Part shown: in pieces, positions 39,954-51,794 of the stretch
How the letters are laid out: the number at the start of each line of letters is the position of its first letter
How positions within the stretch are numbered: the stretch's first letter is position 1
Origin: Citrobacter sp. FP75
GTDB lineage: Bacteria; Pseudomonadota; Gammaproteobacteria; Enterobacterales; Enterobacteriaceae
Reading direction: 5' to 3'
DNA length: 64,000 nt
NCBI RefSeq assembly: GCF_018342065.1
Contig: NZ_JAFDOE010000001.1
Location: 434,001-498,000, forward strand
Translations under genes and position numbers: made by a program
The notes under the pieces: generated by a model
The model's database searches: none
What the model saw: only the letters and a program-made list of their open reading frames with translations
What the model was told of the DNA's origin: nothing

Positions 39954-40040
39954 CAGTTATTCCAGATTAAGGTTGAGAATTTTGTCTGCTGGAATGGTAC
40001 ACCGAGTCGGCAGTCGGACAAAATTCTGAGTCTTAATTAA

Positions 40041-41114
<1,074 letters not shown>

Positions 41115-41124
41115 AGATCGGTAC

Positions 41125-41187
41125 TCATCAGGTCTACGATGGCAGCGGAGCTCGTAGACCTGATAAGACATCAGTTGGCATCAGGCA
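41125..41187. repeat. REP pair overlapping the ybhD 3' end
   Basis: A perfect 13-bp inverted repeat (ATCAGGTCTACGA at 41127-41139 with its complement at 41152-41164) is followed by a TTATCAGG/GCATCAGGCA arm. The second arm runs into ybhD, so that the last ybhD codons (LPDAN and stop) are part of the REP. Confidence 0.75.
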
Positions 41188-42124
41188 ATACGCCTTTCTG
41201 GAGTCCAGAAATAGGTCTCCACAGATTGTCTGTATCGTCGGCCCATAAATTCAACAACAGAGCGAAAAAACGCTCAGCGGGTGGCGAGAGAACCGCATCC
41301 TTGCGCCGGATAATCCCCAATGTACGCCTGATAACTGGCTCAACCAGCGGGATCCCTGTGATTGTGGGGTGCGATGTTTGCGGCATCGCCAGGCCTGGTA
41401 GTGCCGAAACGCCCAGGCCGGCCTCAACCAGCCCCAGTGAGGTCGAGAGATGGCGTACTTCATAGAACCAGTCCAGTTTCCACGGTTTATCCGCCAGATT
41501 TTGTTCGATGAGCAGACGATTGCCGCTTGATGAGCGAACGCCGATCAGTTTGTAATTCACCAATTCCTGCCACTCAACCAGTTGCTTATTGGCGAGTGGG
41601 TGATCGCGCCGACATGCCAGAACAAACGGTTCATTCACCAATGGTGTGAAGTCGATAGCTGAATTTGTGATGCCGCTCATATTTATACCTAAGTCAGCCT
41701 CGTTGCAAAGTACGGACTCCATACAATTACTCGTCCCTTGTTCAAGAATTTTTACTTTAATGTTGGGATATAGATCATTAAATTTTCCGATCGCCAGCGG
41801 TAAAAAATAAAAAACGGCTGTAGGAATGCAGGACAGTGTCACTATCCCATGATGATAAGCATTCATTCCACGAACATTAAAAAGAGTTTCATCCAGTTTT
41901 CTAATTAACTCCATGGCCTCAGGTAATAACACTCTCCCCGCTTTTGTTAACGTAACTTTGCGGGTTGTTCTTTCAAAGAGTTGAGTGTGTAAATACTCTT
42001 CCATTTTTTTAATTCTGCGCGTTAAAGCAGGCTGTGTGATGTTAAGTAATTTAGCAGCATTGTTAAAGGAACTGGACTCTGCCAACGTGACAAATGCCTT
42101 CATTCCCGATAATTCATGTTTCAT
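41171..42124 (-). CDS. ybhD: LysR-family regulator YbhD
   Basis: A 317-residue regulator with an N-terminal winged helix (SSFNNAAKLLNITQPALTRRIKKME) and a periplasmic-binding-like effector domain. It diverges from ybhHIJ across 179 bases, the usual layout for a LysR protein controlling its neighbour. The effector is unknown, probably a carboxylate related to the ybhHIJ substrate. The 3' end lies within a REP element, so the C-terminus may vary between relatives. Confidence 0.88.
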   Translation of the reverse strand: MKHELSGMKAFVTLAESSSFNNAAKLLNITQPALTRRIKKMEEYLHTQLFERTTRKVTLTKAGRVLLPEAMELIRKLDETLFNVRGMNAYHHGIVTLSCIPTAVFYFLPLAIGKFNDLYPNIKVKILEQGTSNCMESVLCNEADLGINMSGITNSAIDFTPLVNEPFVLACRRDHPLANKQLVEWQELVNYKLIGVRSSSGNRLLIEQNLADKPWKLDWFYEVRHLSTSLGLVEAGLGVSALPGLAMPQTSHPTITGIPLVEPVIRRTLGIIRRKDAVLSPPAERFFALLLNLWADDTDNLWRPISGLQKGVLPDAN

Positions 42125-42303
42125 TCCGACTCCAGACGAAAGTAGCTGACATCCTCTGCTGATAGAGCGGCCAGTTTACCTGCTATCCTTAAAATTAAAT
42201 TAATAAAAAAAAGTCACTAATCGCGGCAACAAAGTCATTAGCCACAATATTTTTCGCATGTAACCATGTCCCTAGTATGAATAATATAATTAAGGGCTTT
42301 GTC

Positions 42304-43365
42304 GTGAAAAAAATACCTTGCGTTATGATGCGTGGAGGAACCTCCAGAGGCGCATTTTTATTAGCAGAACATCTACCTGAAGAAAAACAACTGCGTGATG
42401 ATGTATTGATGAAAATTATGGGATCCGGCAATGCGCTGGAAATTGATGGTATTGGAGGGGGTAATCCGCTAACCAGTAAAGTGGCGATTATTAGTCGTTC
42501 AAAGGATCCCCAGGCCGATATCGATTATTTATTTGCTCAGGTTTTGGTTCATGAACAACGTGTTGATACCACGCCAAACTGTGGAAATATGCTTTCCGCC
42601 GTCGGAGCATTTGCTATCGAACAAGGACTGATTGCCGCGACAATGCCAACGACACGCGTACGTATCCGCAATGTGAACACCAATACCTATATTGATGCCG
42701 ATGTACTGACGCCGCAAGGCGTTGTTGAGTATGACGGCGCGGTAAAAATAGACGGCGTACCGGGAACATCAGCCCCTGTTGCATTAACGTTCCTGAATGC
42801 TGCGGGATCCAAAACAGGAAGTATTTTCCCAACGGGCAATCATCGTGATTGTTTTGATTCTATTCCGGTGACCTGCATGGATATGGCAACACCAGTCGTG
42901 ATTATTCCTGCTGAATATCTGGGGAAAACCGGTTATGAATTACCGGAAGACCTGGATGCGGATACAAAATTATTAGCACGCATAGAATCCATTCGCCTCC
43001 AGGCGGGACTCGCCATGGGGCTGGGGGATGTCACCAATAAGGTCATTCCTAAACCTGTCCTTATTTCAACGCCTCAATATAGTGGTGCAGTTAATGTGCG
43101 CTATTTTATGCCTCATTCTTGCCATAAAGCGCTGGCAATCACCGGAGCCATTGCCATTGCCAGCAGTTGTGTGATTGCAGGGACGGTGACTCAACAGGTG
43201 GTATCATCAGCGGAGTATGGAAATATCACTATTGAACACCCCAGTGGTTCTCTCGATATTCATTTGAGTAATGAGGGTGATGATACCTCTACTATTCGCG
43301 CCTCGGTTATTCGTACCGCCCGGAAAATATTTTCTGGTGAGGTTTACCTTCCCGCACAACATTAA
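42304..43365 (+). CDS. ybhH: PrpF-family putative isomerase YbhH
   Basis: A 353-residue protein of the PrpF family (diaminopimelate-epimerase fold), whose best-known member isomerises 2-methylaconitate in propionate breakdown. The GTG start is chosen because AAGGG lies eight bases upstream and the protein then begins VKKIPCVMMRGGTSRGAF, as in E. coli. The in-frame ATG at 42277 has no ribosome site. Conserved family segments are CVMMRGGTSRG and PNCGNMLSAVGAFA. The substrate of YbhH is not established. First gene of ybhHIJ. Confidence 0.9.
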   Translation: MKKIPCVMMRGGTSRGAFLLAEHLPEEKQLRDDVLMKIMGSGNALEIDGIGGGNPLTSKVAIISRSKDPQADIDYLFAQVLVHEQRVDTTPNCGNMLSAVGAFAIEQGLIAATMPTTRVRIRNVNTNTYIDADVLTPQGVVEYDGAVKIDGVPGTSAPVALTFLNAAGSKTGSIFPTGNHRDCFDSIPVTCMDMATPVVIIPAEYLGKTGYELPEDLDADTKLLARIESIRLQAGLAMGLGDVTNKVIPKPVLISTPQYSGAVNVRYFMPHSCHKALAITGAIAIASSCVIAGTVTQQVVSSAEYGNITIEHPSGSLDIHLSNEGDDTSTIRASVIRTARKIFSGEVYLPAQH

Positions 43366-43438
43366 TTAAAACGGTTGTGCATCGCGAATACTGGATTTAT
43401 TTCGCGATATTGCCTGTATCATAAATCAGGAATACCAC

Positions 43439-44872
43439 ATGAATGTGAAATCATTATGGAAGCTAATCGTTATATTGGCGATCCCCTGCATTATTGGCCT
43501 TATTCCCGCGCCAGCAGGACTAACGGAACTGGCCTGGGTTCTTTTCGGTATTTATCTTGCCGCCATTGTCGGCCTGGTCATTAAACCTTTTCCTGAACCG
43601 GTGGTGCTGTTAATTGCCGTGGCGGCATCAATGGTGGTGGTGGGTAATTTAGGTCATGGCGTACTGAAAACCAGCAGCGTACTTAGCGGTTATGCTTCAG
43701 GGACGACGTGGCTGGTTTTCTCTGCATTTACGCTAAGCGCCGCGTTTGTGACTACGGGTCTGGGCAAGCGTATTGCCTATATTCTGATTGGTAAAATTGG
43801 GAATACCACGCTGGGACTGGGCTACGTCACGGTTTTTCTGGACCTGGTTTTGGCTCCTGCAACGCCTTCTAACACCGCGCGAGCGGGAGGCATTGTGCTG
43901 CCCATCATCAATAGCGTGGCGGTGGCCTTAGGCTCTGAGCCGGACAGGAGCCCACGTCGTGTTGGCCATTACCTGATGATGACGGTTTATATGGTCACCA
44001 AAACCACCAGCTATATGTTTTTTACCGCCATGGCAGGGAACATTCTGGCCTTGAAAATGATTAACGATATCTGCCACCTGCAGTTAAGTTGGGGCGGATG
44101 GGCGCTCGCGGCGGCGCTGCCTGGACTGGTCATGCTGTTGGTCACGCCGTTAGTTATCTACTTTATGTATCCACCTGAAATTAAAAAGGTGGATAACAAA
44201 ACTATCGCTAAAGCCGGGCTGCAGGATTTGGGGCCGATGAAAGGGCGCGAAAAAATGCTGCTGGGCATTTTTGTTCTTGCGCTATTAGGGTGGATTTTCA
44301 GTAAAAGCCTCGGCGTTGATGAATCAACGGTGGCTATTGTGGTCATGGGGGCGATGCTCCTGCTGGGCGTGGTGACCTGGGATGATGTGGTAAAAAATAA
44401 AGGTGGCTGGAATACCTTAATTTGGTACGGCGGCATTATCGGCCTGAGTTCTTTATTATCGAAAGTGAAGTTTTTTGACTGGCTGGCAGAACTTTTCAAA
44501 AATAATCTCTCTTTTGACAATCATGGCAATGTGGCCTTCTTTGTTATTTTATTCCTGAGTATTATTGTCCGCTATTTCTTCGCTTCCGGTAGCGCTTATA
44601 TTGTGGCTATGATGCCAGTCTTTGCCATGTTAGCGAATGTCTCCGGTGCACCACTGATGTTAACCGCTCTGGCATTACTCTTCTCCAACTCGTATGGCGG
44701 AATGGTGACGCATTATGGTGGTGCAGCGGGCCCGGTTATTTTTGGTGTGGGCTATAACGATATTAAATCATGGTGGCTGGTTGGCGGCATGCTCACATTC
44801 CTGACATTTATCGTGCATATCACGTTGGGTGTCTGGTGGTGGAGTATGTTGATTGACTGGAATATGTTGTAA
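43439..44872 (+). CDS. ybhI: DASS-family carboxylate transporter YbhI
   Basis: A 477-residue inner-membrane protein of the divalent anion:sodium symporter family, closest in type to the CitT/TtdT antiporters. About a dozen hydrophobic helices are evident. Family marks are LAPATPSNTARAGGIVLPI in the first half and the repeat-related SNSYGGMVTHYGGAAGPVIF near the end. It probably moves a di- or tricarboxylate used by YbhH and YbhJ (inference). Confidence 0.9.
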   Translation: MNVKSLWKLIVILAIPCIIGLIPAPAGLTELAWVLFGIYLAAIVGLVIKPFPEPVVLLIAVAASMVVVGNLGHGVLKTSSVLSGYASGTTWLVFSAFTLSAAFVTTGLGKRIAYILIGKIGNTTLGLGYVTVFLDLVLAPATPSNTARAGGIVLPIINSVAVALGSEPDRSPRRVGHYLMMTVYMVTKTTSYMFFTAMAGNILALKMINDICHLQLSWGGWALAAALPGLVMLLVTPLVIYFMYPPEIKKVDNKTIAKAGLQDLGPMKGREKMLLGIFVLALLGWIFSKSLGVDESTVAIVVMGAMLLLGVVTWDDVVKNKGGWNTLIWYGGIIGLSSLLSKVKFFDWLAELFKNNLSFDNHGNVAFFVILFLSIIVRYFFASGSAYIVAMMPVFAMLANVSGAPLMLTALALLFSNSYGGMVTHYGGAAGPVIFGVGYNDIKSWWLVGGMLTFLTFIVHITLGVWWWSMLIDWNML

Positions 44873-44940
44873 ACCATAAGCCAATTTAAAATTATTTATT
44901 TACTGTGCAAATATGTGTGCGCAGGACTACGGAGTATAAA

Positions 44941-47205
44941 ATGATTAAGCTGTATGAAAAGGGAATTTATCTCTCCGGTAATAATGAAATTATCGCTGAG
45001 GAGTCTTTGCCTGAAAATATCTACAAAGAGGATGCGAAAAAAGGCACGATCGCCTGGTCGATTCTCTCTGCACACAATACGTCAGGAGATATGAATAAGC
45101 TTAAAATTAAGTTTGATTCATTAGCTTCACACGATATTACCTTTGTTGGCATTATTCAGACAGCTAAAGCCTCGGGCATGGAGCGTTTCCCGTTACCTTA
45201 TGTTTTAACTAACTGTCATAATTCATTATGCGCGGTAGGCGGAACCATTAACGGTGACGATCATATGTTTGGCCTGTCAGCGGCGCAGCGTTATGGCGGG
45301 ATTTTTGTGCCACCACATATTGCTGTCATCCATCAATATATGCGTGAAATGATGGCGGGTGGCGGCAAAATGATCCTCGGTTCAGACAGCCATACGCGTT
45401 ACGGTGCATTAGGCACGATGGCTGTGGGAGAAGGGGGCGGTGAGCTGGTCAAACAGCTGTTAAACGATACCTGGGATATCGATTATCCTGGCGTTGTTGC
45501 CGTATATCTGGCCGGTAAACCGGCCCCTGGCGTGGGGCCACATGATGTCGCGTTAGCCATTATTGGCGCAGTCTTTAAAAATGGTTACGTCAAAAATAAA
45601 GTGATGGAGTTTGTCGGTCCTGGGATTGAGCATCTTTCCACGGATTTTCGCAACAGCGTTGATGTAATGACGACGGAAACTACCTGCCTGAGCTCCGTCT
45701 GGCAAACGGATGATGAGACGCGCAGTTGGCTGGCATTACACGGCCGTGAGCAAGACTATCGCCCGCTGAACCCGCAGCCGATGGCCTGGTACGATGGGTG
45801 TATTTATGTCGAACTGAGCACGATCAAGCCGATGATCGCGCTGCCTTTTCATCCCGGCAATGTCTATGAGATTGACACGCTCAATGAGAATCTTACGGAT
45901 ATTCTTCGGGATGTAGAAATTGAATCTGCGCGTATTGCGCAAGGGAAAGCCAGTCTCTCACTGCTCGACAAAGTTGAAAATGGTCGTTTAAAAGTGCAGC
46001 AGGGAATCATTGCCGGATGCTCGGGTGGTAACTATGAGAACGTGATTGCTGCCGCCAATGCGCTGCGCGGCCAGTCCTGCGGTAGCGATGCTTTCTCACT
46101 TGCTGTATACCCTTCTTCACAGCCGGTGTTTATGGATCTCGCGAAGAAAGGTGTTGTCACCGATTTACTGGGCGCTGGCGCTATTATCAGAACCGCCTTC
46201 TGTGGTCCCTGCTTCGGCGCGGGTGATACGCCAATCAATAACGGGTTGAGCATTCGCCATACCACACGTAATTTCCCTAACCGCGAAGGTTCGAAACCGG
46301 GCAACGGGCAAATGTCAGCCGTGGCGCTGATGGATGCGCGTTCAATAGCCGCCACGGCGGCAAACGGCGGATTCCTGACCCCGGCTACCGATTTGGATTG
46401 TTGGGATGAGATACCTGCCTATACTTTTGACCCTGCACCTTATAAAAGTCGCGTGTACCAGGGCTATGTGAAAGGCGCCACGCAGCAGCCGCTCATTTAT
46501 GGACCCAATATTAAAGACTGGCCGGAGCTTGGCGCACTGACGGACAATATTCTGCTGAAAGTTGCCTCAAAAATACTCGATGAGGTAACAACAACGGACG
46601 AGCTGATCCCATCCGGGGAAACCTCGTCGTATCGCTCCAATCCCTTAGGACTGGCGGAGTTTACGCTTTCGCGCCGGGATCCAGAGTATGTGGGAAGAAG
46701 TAAAGCCACTGCTGAGCTGGAAAAACAGCGGCGGGCTGGTGAGGTGAACCACGCACTGGCCCCGATCTTTGAACGTATTCGCCAGATTGCCGGTCAGGAA
46801 AATGTTGAGCCGCTGGAAACAGGGATTGGCAGCCTGGTTTATGCCATCAAACCTGGCGATGGTTCAGCGCGTGAGCAGGCGGCAAGCTGTCAGCGTGTGA
46901 TTGGCGGGTTGGCAAATATCGCCGAGGAATATGCCACCAAACGTTACCGTTCCAATGTCATTAACTGGGGGATGTTACCGCTGCAAATGGTCGATAAGCC
47001 GTCTTTCGAGGTGGGGGACTATCTCTATATTCCCGGTATTCGCCGCGCGCTGGATGAATGCAGTCGCGAGATAACCGCGTACGTCCTTCATGATAATGGC
47101 AGCGCCAGTCAGATTAGCCTGTATATGGAAAGTCTGACCACGGAAGAGCGTGAAATTATTAAAGCGGGGAGTTTGATTAACTTTAATAAATCGCGTTTGG
47201 TGTAA
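44941..47205 (+). CDS. ybhJ: Aconitase-family hydratase YbhJ
   Basis: A 754-residue aconitase homologue of unknown substrate. The start at MIKLYEKG has ACGGAG nearby. The 4Fe-4S ligands are all present: Cys360 ([12 protein letters not shown]), Cys421 and Cys424 (FCGPCFG), close to the classical 358/421/424 spacing. The N-terminal [11 protein letters not shown] segment and a C-terminal GSAREQAAS variant of the swivel-domain GSSR motif are visible. It is therefore likely catalytically competent. It lies with a PrpF-type isomerase and a carboxylate transporter, which suggests hydration or isomerisation of an imported tricarboxylate. Confidence 0.9.
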   Translation: MIKLYEKGIYLSGNNEIIAEESLPENIYKEDAKKGTIAWSILSAHNTSGDMNKLKIKFDSLASHDITFVGIIQTAKASGMERFPLPYVLTNCHNSLCAVGGTINGDDHMFGLSAAQRYGGIFVPPHIAVIHQYMREMMAGGGKMILGSDSHTRYGALGTMAVGEGGGELVKQLLNDTWDIDYPGVVAVYLAGKPAPGVGPHDVALAIIGAVFKNGYVKNKVMEFVGPGIEHLSTDFRNSVDVMTTETTCLSSVWQTDDETRSWLALHGREQDYRPLNPQPMAWYDGCIYVELSTIKPMIALPFHPGNVYEIDTLNENLTDILRDVEIESARIAQGKASLSLLDKVENGRLKVQQGIIAGCSGGNYENVIAAANALRGQSCGSDAFSLAVYPSSQPVFMDLAKKGVVTDLLGAGAIIRTAFCGPCFGAGDTPINNGLSIRHTTRNFPNREGSKPGNGQMSAVALMDARSIAATAANGGFLTPATDLDCWDEIPAYTFDPAPYKSRVYQGYVKGATQQPLIYGPNIKDWPELGALTDNILLKVASKILDEVTTTDELIPSGETSSYRSNPLGLAEFTLSRRDPEYVGRSKATAELEKQRRAGEVNHALAPIFERIRQIAGQENVEPLETGIGSLVYAIKPGDGSAREQAASCQRVIGGLANIAEEYATKRYRSNVINWGMLPLQMVDKPSFEVGDYLYIPGIRRALDECSREITAYVLHDNGSASQISLYMESLTTEEREIIKAGSLINFNKSRLV

Positions 47206-47213
47206 CAGCATAA

Positions 47214-47246
47214 AAAAGGTCGCCAGCTTAAATATGGCGACCTTTT
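47214..47246. terminator. Bidirectional terminator between ybhJ and ybhC
   Basis: AAAAGGTCGCCA and TGGCGACCTTTT pair across a nine-base loop between the two convergent stops. Confidence 0.88.
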
Positions 47247-47258
47247 ATTACTCAGGGA

Positions 47259-48542
47259 TTACTGCTTCGGCTCGGCAACCACTTTGCTACCGATACCGCG
47301 GTTGTTGTATTCCCACATACGGTTAAAGTTGGTGTCGTTCAGGTTACGCTGGATTTCACCTTTGTCATCCTTCGCACCGGTGTTGCCGGTAAACGGATGT
47401 TTGGCGATCACGCTGTCACCCCATGGTTTGGCCATGTTGAAGCCTTCGTTAATCACGCTATCGCGAATAACCACCTGACCGTTGGTGTTAGCATCGACAT
47501 CCAGCGAGCGGCCTAACTGCGCTACTCCATCACCTGCAGCCGTAAAGCGGCTGTTAACGGCAAGGAAACCGTAGTAGATATTTGACAGGGTAGCCGGTGC
47601 GAACACGTAGGCTTCCTGCTGTGTGCGTGAATTAACGACGCGGAAATCGGTGTTCTCGAATACCACTGCGCCGCGACCGGAAACGATATCCACATCGCCT
47701 TCAATGTAGCTGTTCGTCACCAGCGTACGCGGTTGACGATCGTTCTCCAGGCGGTTTTGTACACCACTGTTGGTCACGAAGAAGGTGTTCTGACGACCCA
47801 GGATATTGACGTTGTTGATCTGCACTTTATCGCCATCGGTACGCAGGGCTACGGCTGGATGGTTACCCGCATCCACGCTGTCACCGAGGTTGTTTTCGAT
47901 GGTCAGATTCTGCAGTTGCAGCCCGTTGTTTTGCGACCAGACGACCGCAGAACACAGCACGCCAATGTTGGTGCCGCGTTTGTTCTGGCAATTATCAAAC
48001 ATGTACCACGCTGGTTTGCCCGGCATGTATTTACCGCCAGGGTTTACCGTACGACGCCAGTCAGCGGTGTTCATGTCACCGTCAATGGCCTGGCCAATTT
48101 TCACATCAAGCGGTTTTTCGCCCATTCCGTACAGCGTCAGGCTTCCCGTTGCTGCCGGGATATAGACCGTGCCCTGATATTCACCCGGCATGATCGCAAT
48201 ATATTGACGTTTGTTGGTGCGCTTAATGATTGCCGCATCCACTGCCGCCTGGATGGTGGTATGAGTGACGCCCTGAGTTCCTGCCGGGCCGACAACAAAG
48301 TCAGGCTGCGCGGGCAGAGAAATAGAAGAAGGACTCCACGGCGCGGTGTTTGGCGTCAGTGCTGAAAAATAGTGTGCAGCAACGAAATTTTTCGCTTCAT
48401 TGGCCGACAAAATCGGGCGCGAGGAAGTACCTGGCGCGGTCTGATCGGAAGGAATTTGATCGGGCGGCGTAGAGCTACAGGCGGTCAGCGTCACGCCAAA
48501 AGCCATTGCCAGCGCCAGACGGGAAACTGATGAAATGTTCAC
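47259..48542 (-). CDS. ybhC: Outer-membrane lipoprotein, pectinesterase family (YbhC)
   Basis: A 427-residue beta-helix protein of the pectin methylesterase family. In E. coli it is described as an outer-membrane acyl-CoA thioesterase-like lipoprotein. The GTG start is chosen because CGGAG stands six bases upstream and the resulting N-terminus, with lipobox LTAC at Cys22 (GVTLTACSS), matches the E. coli length. Extending upstream to ATG at 48572 would bury the signal peptide. The family motifs GRQNTFFV and the region GDVDIVSGRGAVVFEN are visible. Confidence 0.92.
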   Translation of the reverse strand: MNISSVSRLALAMAFGVTLTACSSTPPDQIPSDQTAPGTSSRPILSANEAKNFVAAHYFSALTPNTAPWSPSSISLPAQPDFVVGPAGTQGVTHTTIQAAVDAAIIKRTNKRQYIAIMPGEYQGTVYIPAATGSLTLYGMGEKPLDVKIGQAIDGDMNTADWRRTVNPGGKYMPGKPAWYMFDNCQNKRGTNIGVLCSAVVWSQNNGLQLQNLTIENNLGDSVDAGNHPAVALRTDGDKVQINNVNILGRQNTFFVTNSGVQNRLENDRQPRTLVTNSYIEGDVDIVSGRGAVVFENTDFRVVNSRTQQEAYVFAPATLSNIYYGFLAVNSRFTAAGDGVAQLGRSLDVDANTNGQVVIRDSVINEGFNMAKPWGDSVIAKHPFTGNTGAKDDKGEIQRNLNDTNFNRMWEYNNRGIGSKVVAEPKQ

Positions 48543-48730
48543 AGGTTGCTCCGGGCTTTGAAAGTTATCCATTGAAGCCTGCTTTTTTATACTAAGTTGA
48601 GCGAAACGGAAAGGTGAAAAGGTAAAAAGTTGTTTTTTATAGCAGCAATGACGGATGTAGAGCGTTCTGATATCACAATTAAATAACATTTATCGCCCTT
48701 CAGGTTGACAACATCCGCAGGATCTCAATA

Positions 48731-48746
48731 AATGTCTATACAACCT
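48731..48746. promoter_or_regulatory. Candidate HutC operator upstream of hutI
   Basis: TGTCTATACAA at 48733-48743 is the exact complement of the core of the hutU operator at 51795-51810. It stands about 20 bases before the hutI start, so HutC would also control hutIGC. Confidence 0.65.
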
Positions 48747-48765
48747 ATGACAAGTGGTGAGTGGA

Positions 48766-49989
48766 ATGCAGCAATTTTTCCCTGATGATGCCATCTGGCG
48801 TAATGTCCGCCTGGCGACCATGGATCCTGAACGTAATACCCCGTATGGGCTGGTGGACGATCATGCGCTGATTATTCGTCAGGGCAAGATTCGCGCTATC
48901 GTGCCGGAATCCTCATTGTATCGTACACATGACAATACTTTTGATATGCAGGGTCGGCTGGTTACGCCAGGTTTGATTGACTGCCATACGCATCTGGTCT
49001 TTGGCGGCAATCGCGCAGGCGAGTGGGAGCAGCGGCTCAACGGGGCATCTTACCAGCAGATCAGCGCCCAGGGCGGCGGAATTAATGCCACCGTATCGGC
49101 GACCCGAAACGCATCTGATGAACAACTCTTTGCTGTGGCGCATGCGCGGATGGCGCGGCTGATCACAGAAGGTGTCACGCTGCTGGAAGTGAAATCGGGT
49201 TATGGCCTGGATTTGGCAACAGAAGAGAAGATCTTACGTGTCGTCTCTGCGCTGGCGGCGGAGAATATTGTGGAAATAAGTCCGACGCTGTTGGCCGCGC
49301 ATGCCACGCCAGCGGAATACCGTGACGATCCCGACGGCTACATTACGCTGGTGTGCGAGACCATTTTGCCACAACTGTGGGAGCAGGGCCTGTTTGAGAC
49401 CGTCGATCTGTTTTGTGAAAGCGTCGGATTTAACCTCGCGCAGAGCGAACGGGTATTTAAGGTCGCCCAGGCGTTGGGCATTCCGGTTAAGGGCCACGTT
49501 GAGCAGCTGTCGTTGCTCGGTGGCGCGCAGCTGGTCAGCCGCTACCACGGATTATCCGCCGATCATATTGAATACCTCGATGAAGCGGGCGTGGCGGCGA
49601 TGAGCCACAGCGGTACGGTAGGTGTTCTGCTGCCTGGCGCATTCTATTTCCTCAGAGAGCAACAGCGCCCGCCGGTGGAGCTTCTACGCCAGTATAACGT
49701 ACCGATGGCGGTGGCGACGGATTTCAACCCCGGCACCAGCCCATTTATCAGCCTGCACTGGGCGATGAACATGGCCTGCGTGCAGTTTGGCCTGACGCCG
49801 GAAGAAGCGTGGGCGGGCGTTACGCGGCATGCGGCGCGCGCGCTTGGACGTCAGGCAACTCATGGACAGCTAAAGGCGGGGTTCGTGGCGGACTTTGTGG
49901 TGTGGGATGCGCATCTTCCGGTTGAAATTCTGTATGAACCTGGCCGCAACCCGCTGTATCAACGCGTATTCCGAGGACAACCATCATGA
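48766..49989 (+). CDS. hutI: Imidazolonepropionase
   Basis: The third enzyme of histidine degradation, opening imidazolone-propionate to formiminoglutamate. It is a 407-residue amidohydrolase, the Salmonella length when started at [11 protein letters not shown] rather than at the GTG four codons earlier. The metal-binding histidines lie in [14 protein letters not shown] and the later KGHVEQLS, and a further ligand Asp in [12 protein letters not shown]. It overlaps hutG by four bases. Confidence 0.96.
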   Translation: MQQFFPDDAIWRNVRLATMDPERNTPYGLVDDHALIIRQGKIRAIVPESSLYRTHDNTFDMQGRLVTPGLIDCHTHLVFGGNRAGEWEQRLNGASYQQISAQGGGINATVSATRNASDEQLFAVAHARMARLITEGVTLLEVKSGYGLDLATEEKILRVVSALAAENIVEISPTLLAAHATPAEYRDDPDGYITLVCETILPQLWEQGLFETVDLFCESVGFNLAQSERVFKVAQALGIPVKGHVEQLSLLGGAQLVSRYHGLSADHIEYLDEAGVAAMSHSGTVGVLLPGAFYFLREQQRPPVELLRQYNVPMAVATDFNPGTSPFISLHWAMNMACVQFGLTPEEAWAGVTRHAARALGRQATHGQLKAGFVADFVVWDAHLPVEILYEPGRNPLYQRVFRGQPS

Positions 49990-50927
49990 TGAACTGGCAT
50001 CCTGCTTCTCCCGCGCTCTGGCAAGGGCGTGATGACCGCGCTGAGTCGCCAACTGCGCTGCGCCTGTTTCAGACTATCACGCTCAGTTCAGCGTTTAACC
50101 CTGAAAACTATCGCGAGCAGATAGCGCTACTGGGATTCGCCTGCGATGAAGGCGTGAAGCGAAATCAGGGGCGCACGGGGGCGGCTGGTGCGCCCGATGC
50201 GCTGCGCAAAGCGCTGGCGAATTTAGCCAGCCACCACGGGCATGACCGGCTGGTGGACCTGGGCAATATCGTGGCGCAGCCTCCCGATCTCGAAGGGGCG
50301 CAGGAGGCGTTACGTCATGCGGTACAACGCTGCCAGCAGGCTGAGATGCGCACCTTCGTACTGGGCGGTGGGCATGAAACCGCCTTCGCCCACGGCGCGG
50401 GCGTGTTGGATGCGTTTCCGCGCTCAACCGTGGGTATCGTCAACCTCGATGCCCACCTGGATTTACGTCATGCTGACCAGGCTACCTCCGGCACGCCTTT
50501 TCGCCAGTTGGCGCAGCTCTGTGATGCGCAGCAGCGTGAATTTCATTACGCCTGCTTTGGCGTTAACCGGGCGGCCAACACCCAGGCATTGTGGGATGAA
50601 GCACAGCAACGCGGTGTTACCGTGGTGGAGGATCTGCACTGTCAAAATGCGCAGGCGCAGATGGCTCAGTTCATCTCAAGCGTCGACGTTATCTACCTGA
50701 CTATCGACCTCGACGTTCTGCCGGTCTGGGAAATGCCTGCGGTGTCCGCACCTGCCGCGTTGGGCGTACCGTTGTCTATGCTGCTGAGGCTGATTGAGCC
50801 GCTTTGTCGCAGCGGTAAATTACAGGCGGTGGACATGGTTGAATTTAATCCCCGTTTTGACGATGATGGCAACGCGGCGCGCGTTGCGGCGCGGCTTGGC
50901 TGGCAAATCGCGCACTGGTGGCACTGA
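49986..50927 (+). CDS. hutG: Formimidoylglutamase
   Basis: Hydrolyses formimidoylglutamate to glutamate and formamide, the last step of the hut pathway. It is a 313-residue arginase/agmatinase-family enzyme. The binuclear manganese motifs are [22 protein letters not shown] and [19 protein letters not shown]. It is translationally coupled to hutI (ATGATG) and is followed after 64 bases, including a small GC hairpin, by hutC. Confidence 0.96.
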   Translation: MMNWHPASPALWQGRDDRAESPTALRLFQTITLSSAFNPENYREQIALLGFACDEGVKRNQGRTGAAGAPDALRKALANLASHHGHDRLVDLGNIVAQPPDLEGAQEALRHAVQRCQQAEMRTFVLGGGHETAFAHGAGVLDAFPRSTVGIVNLDAHLDLRHADQATSGTPFRQLAQLCDAQQREFHYACFGVNRAANTQALWDEAQQRGVTVVEDLHCQNAQAQMAQFISSVDVIYLTIDLDVLPVWEMPAVSAPAALGVPLSMLLRLIEPLCRSGKLQAVDMVEFNPRFDDDGNAARVAARLGWQIAHWWH

Positions 50928-50991
50928 CATGCCTGGCGGCGTTACGCCGCCATTCGGCAACTCTCATTTTCAGCTTAAGGAAGGCTAACGC

Positions 50992-51717
50992 ATGCTCCGA
51001 TCCCATTCTCGTTCTGCCCCGGCTCCTTTTTACGAAAAGGTAAAACAGGAGATCAGTGAAAAGATTGCCAGCGGCGTCTGGCAGCCTCACGATCGTATCC
51101 CGTCGGAGGCGGAGCTGGTGGCGCAGTATGGTTTCAGCCGCATGACCATTAACCGGGCGCTGCGTGAGTTAACGGATGAGGGGTTAGTCGTACGTTTACA
51201 AGGGGTTGGGACATTTGTCGCTGAGCCAAAAGGTCAGTCCGCGCTGTTCGAAATTCGCAGCATCGCGGATGAAATTAACGCCCGTCAGCATCAGCATCGG
51301 TGCGAGGTTCTGAAGCTGGAAAGAACGCGCGCGAACGCGCAGCAGGCTTTGGTGTTAAACGTCAAAGAAGGCACCTCAATTTTTCACTCTATCATGGTGC
51401 ACTACGAGAACGAGCTACCGGTGCAGATTGAAGACCGCTGCGTCAATGCCGAAATTGTGCCGGATTATCTGGCACAGGATTACAGCCAGACCACGCCGCA
51501 CGCATACCTGTCACTGATCGCCCCCTTAACGGAAGGGGAGCATATCGTTGAAGCGGTACGTGCCAGTGCGGAAGAGTGCGCGCTACTGAACATTAAAGAA
51601 CACGATCCCTGCCTGCTGATCCGCCGTAAAACCTGGTCCGCGTCATCTATTGTCTCCCATGCCCGATTGCTCTTCCCGGGTTCCCGCTATCGTCTGCAAG
51701 GGCGGTTTATGTCCTGA
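50992..51717 (+). CDS. hutC: Histidine utilisation repressor HutC
   Basis: A 241-residue GntR/HutC regulator with an N-terminal winged helix (DRIPSEAELVAQYGFSRMTINRALREL) and a C-terminal UTRA domain that senses urocanate. AAGGAAGG precedes the start. It is the third gene of hutIGC and should repress both hut units through the shared operator core. Confidence 0.96.
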   Translation: MLRSHSRSAPAPFYEKVKQEISEKIASGVWQPHDRIPSEAELVAQYGFSRMTINRALRELTDEGLVVRLQGVGTFVAEPKGQSALFEIRSIADEINARQHQHRCEVLKLERTRANAQQALVLNVKEGTSIFHSIMVHYENELPVQIEDRCVNAEIVPDYLAQDYSQTTPHAYLSLIAPLTEGEHIVEAVRASAEECALLNIKEHDPCLLIRRKTWSASSIVSHARLLFPGSRYRLQGRFMS

Positions 51718-51794
51718 TGCAGGACATGAAAACCGTGATTGCTGACGCAATATAATAAAAATGTATCTTAATTGTTAAACTCAACCTTGCGATG

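Noticed and set aside
47733-48365. 210-codon plus-strand frame
   Set aside because: Antisense to ybhC, no family features.
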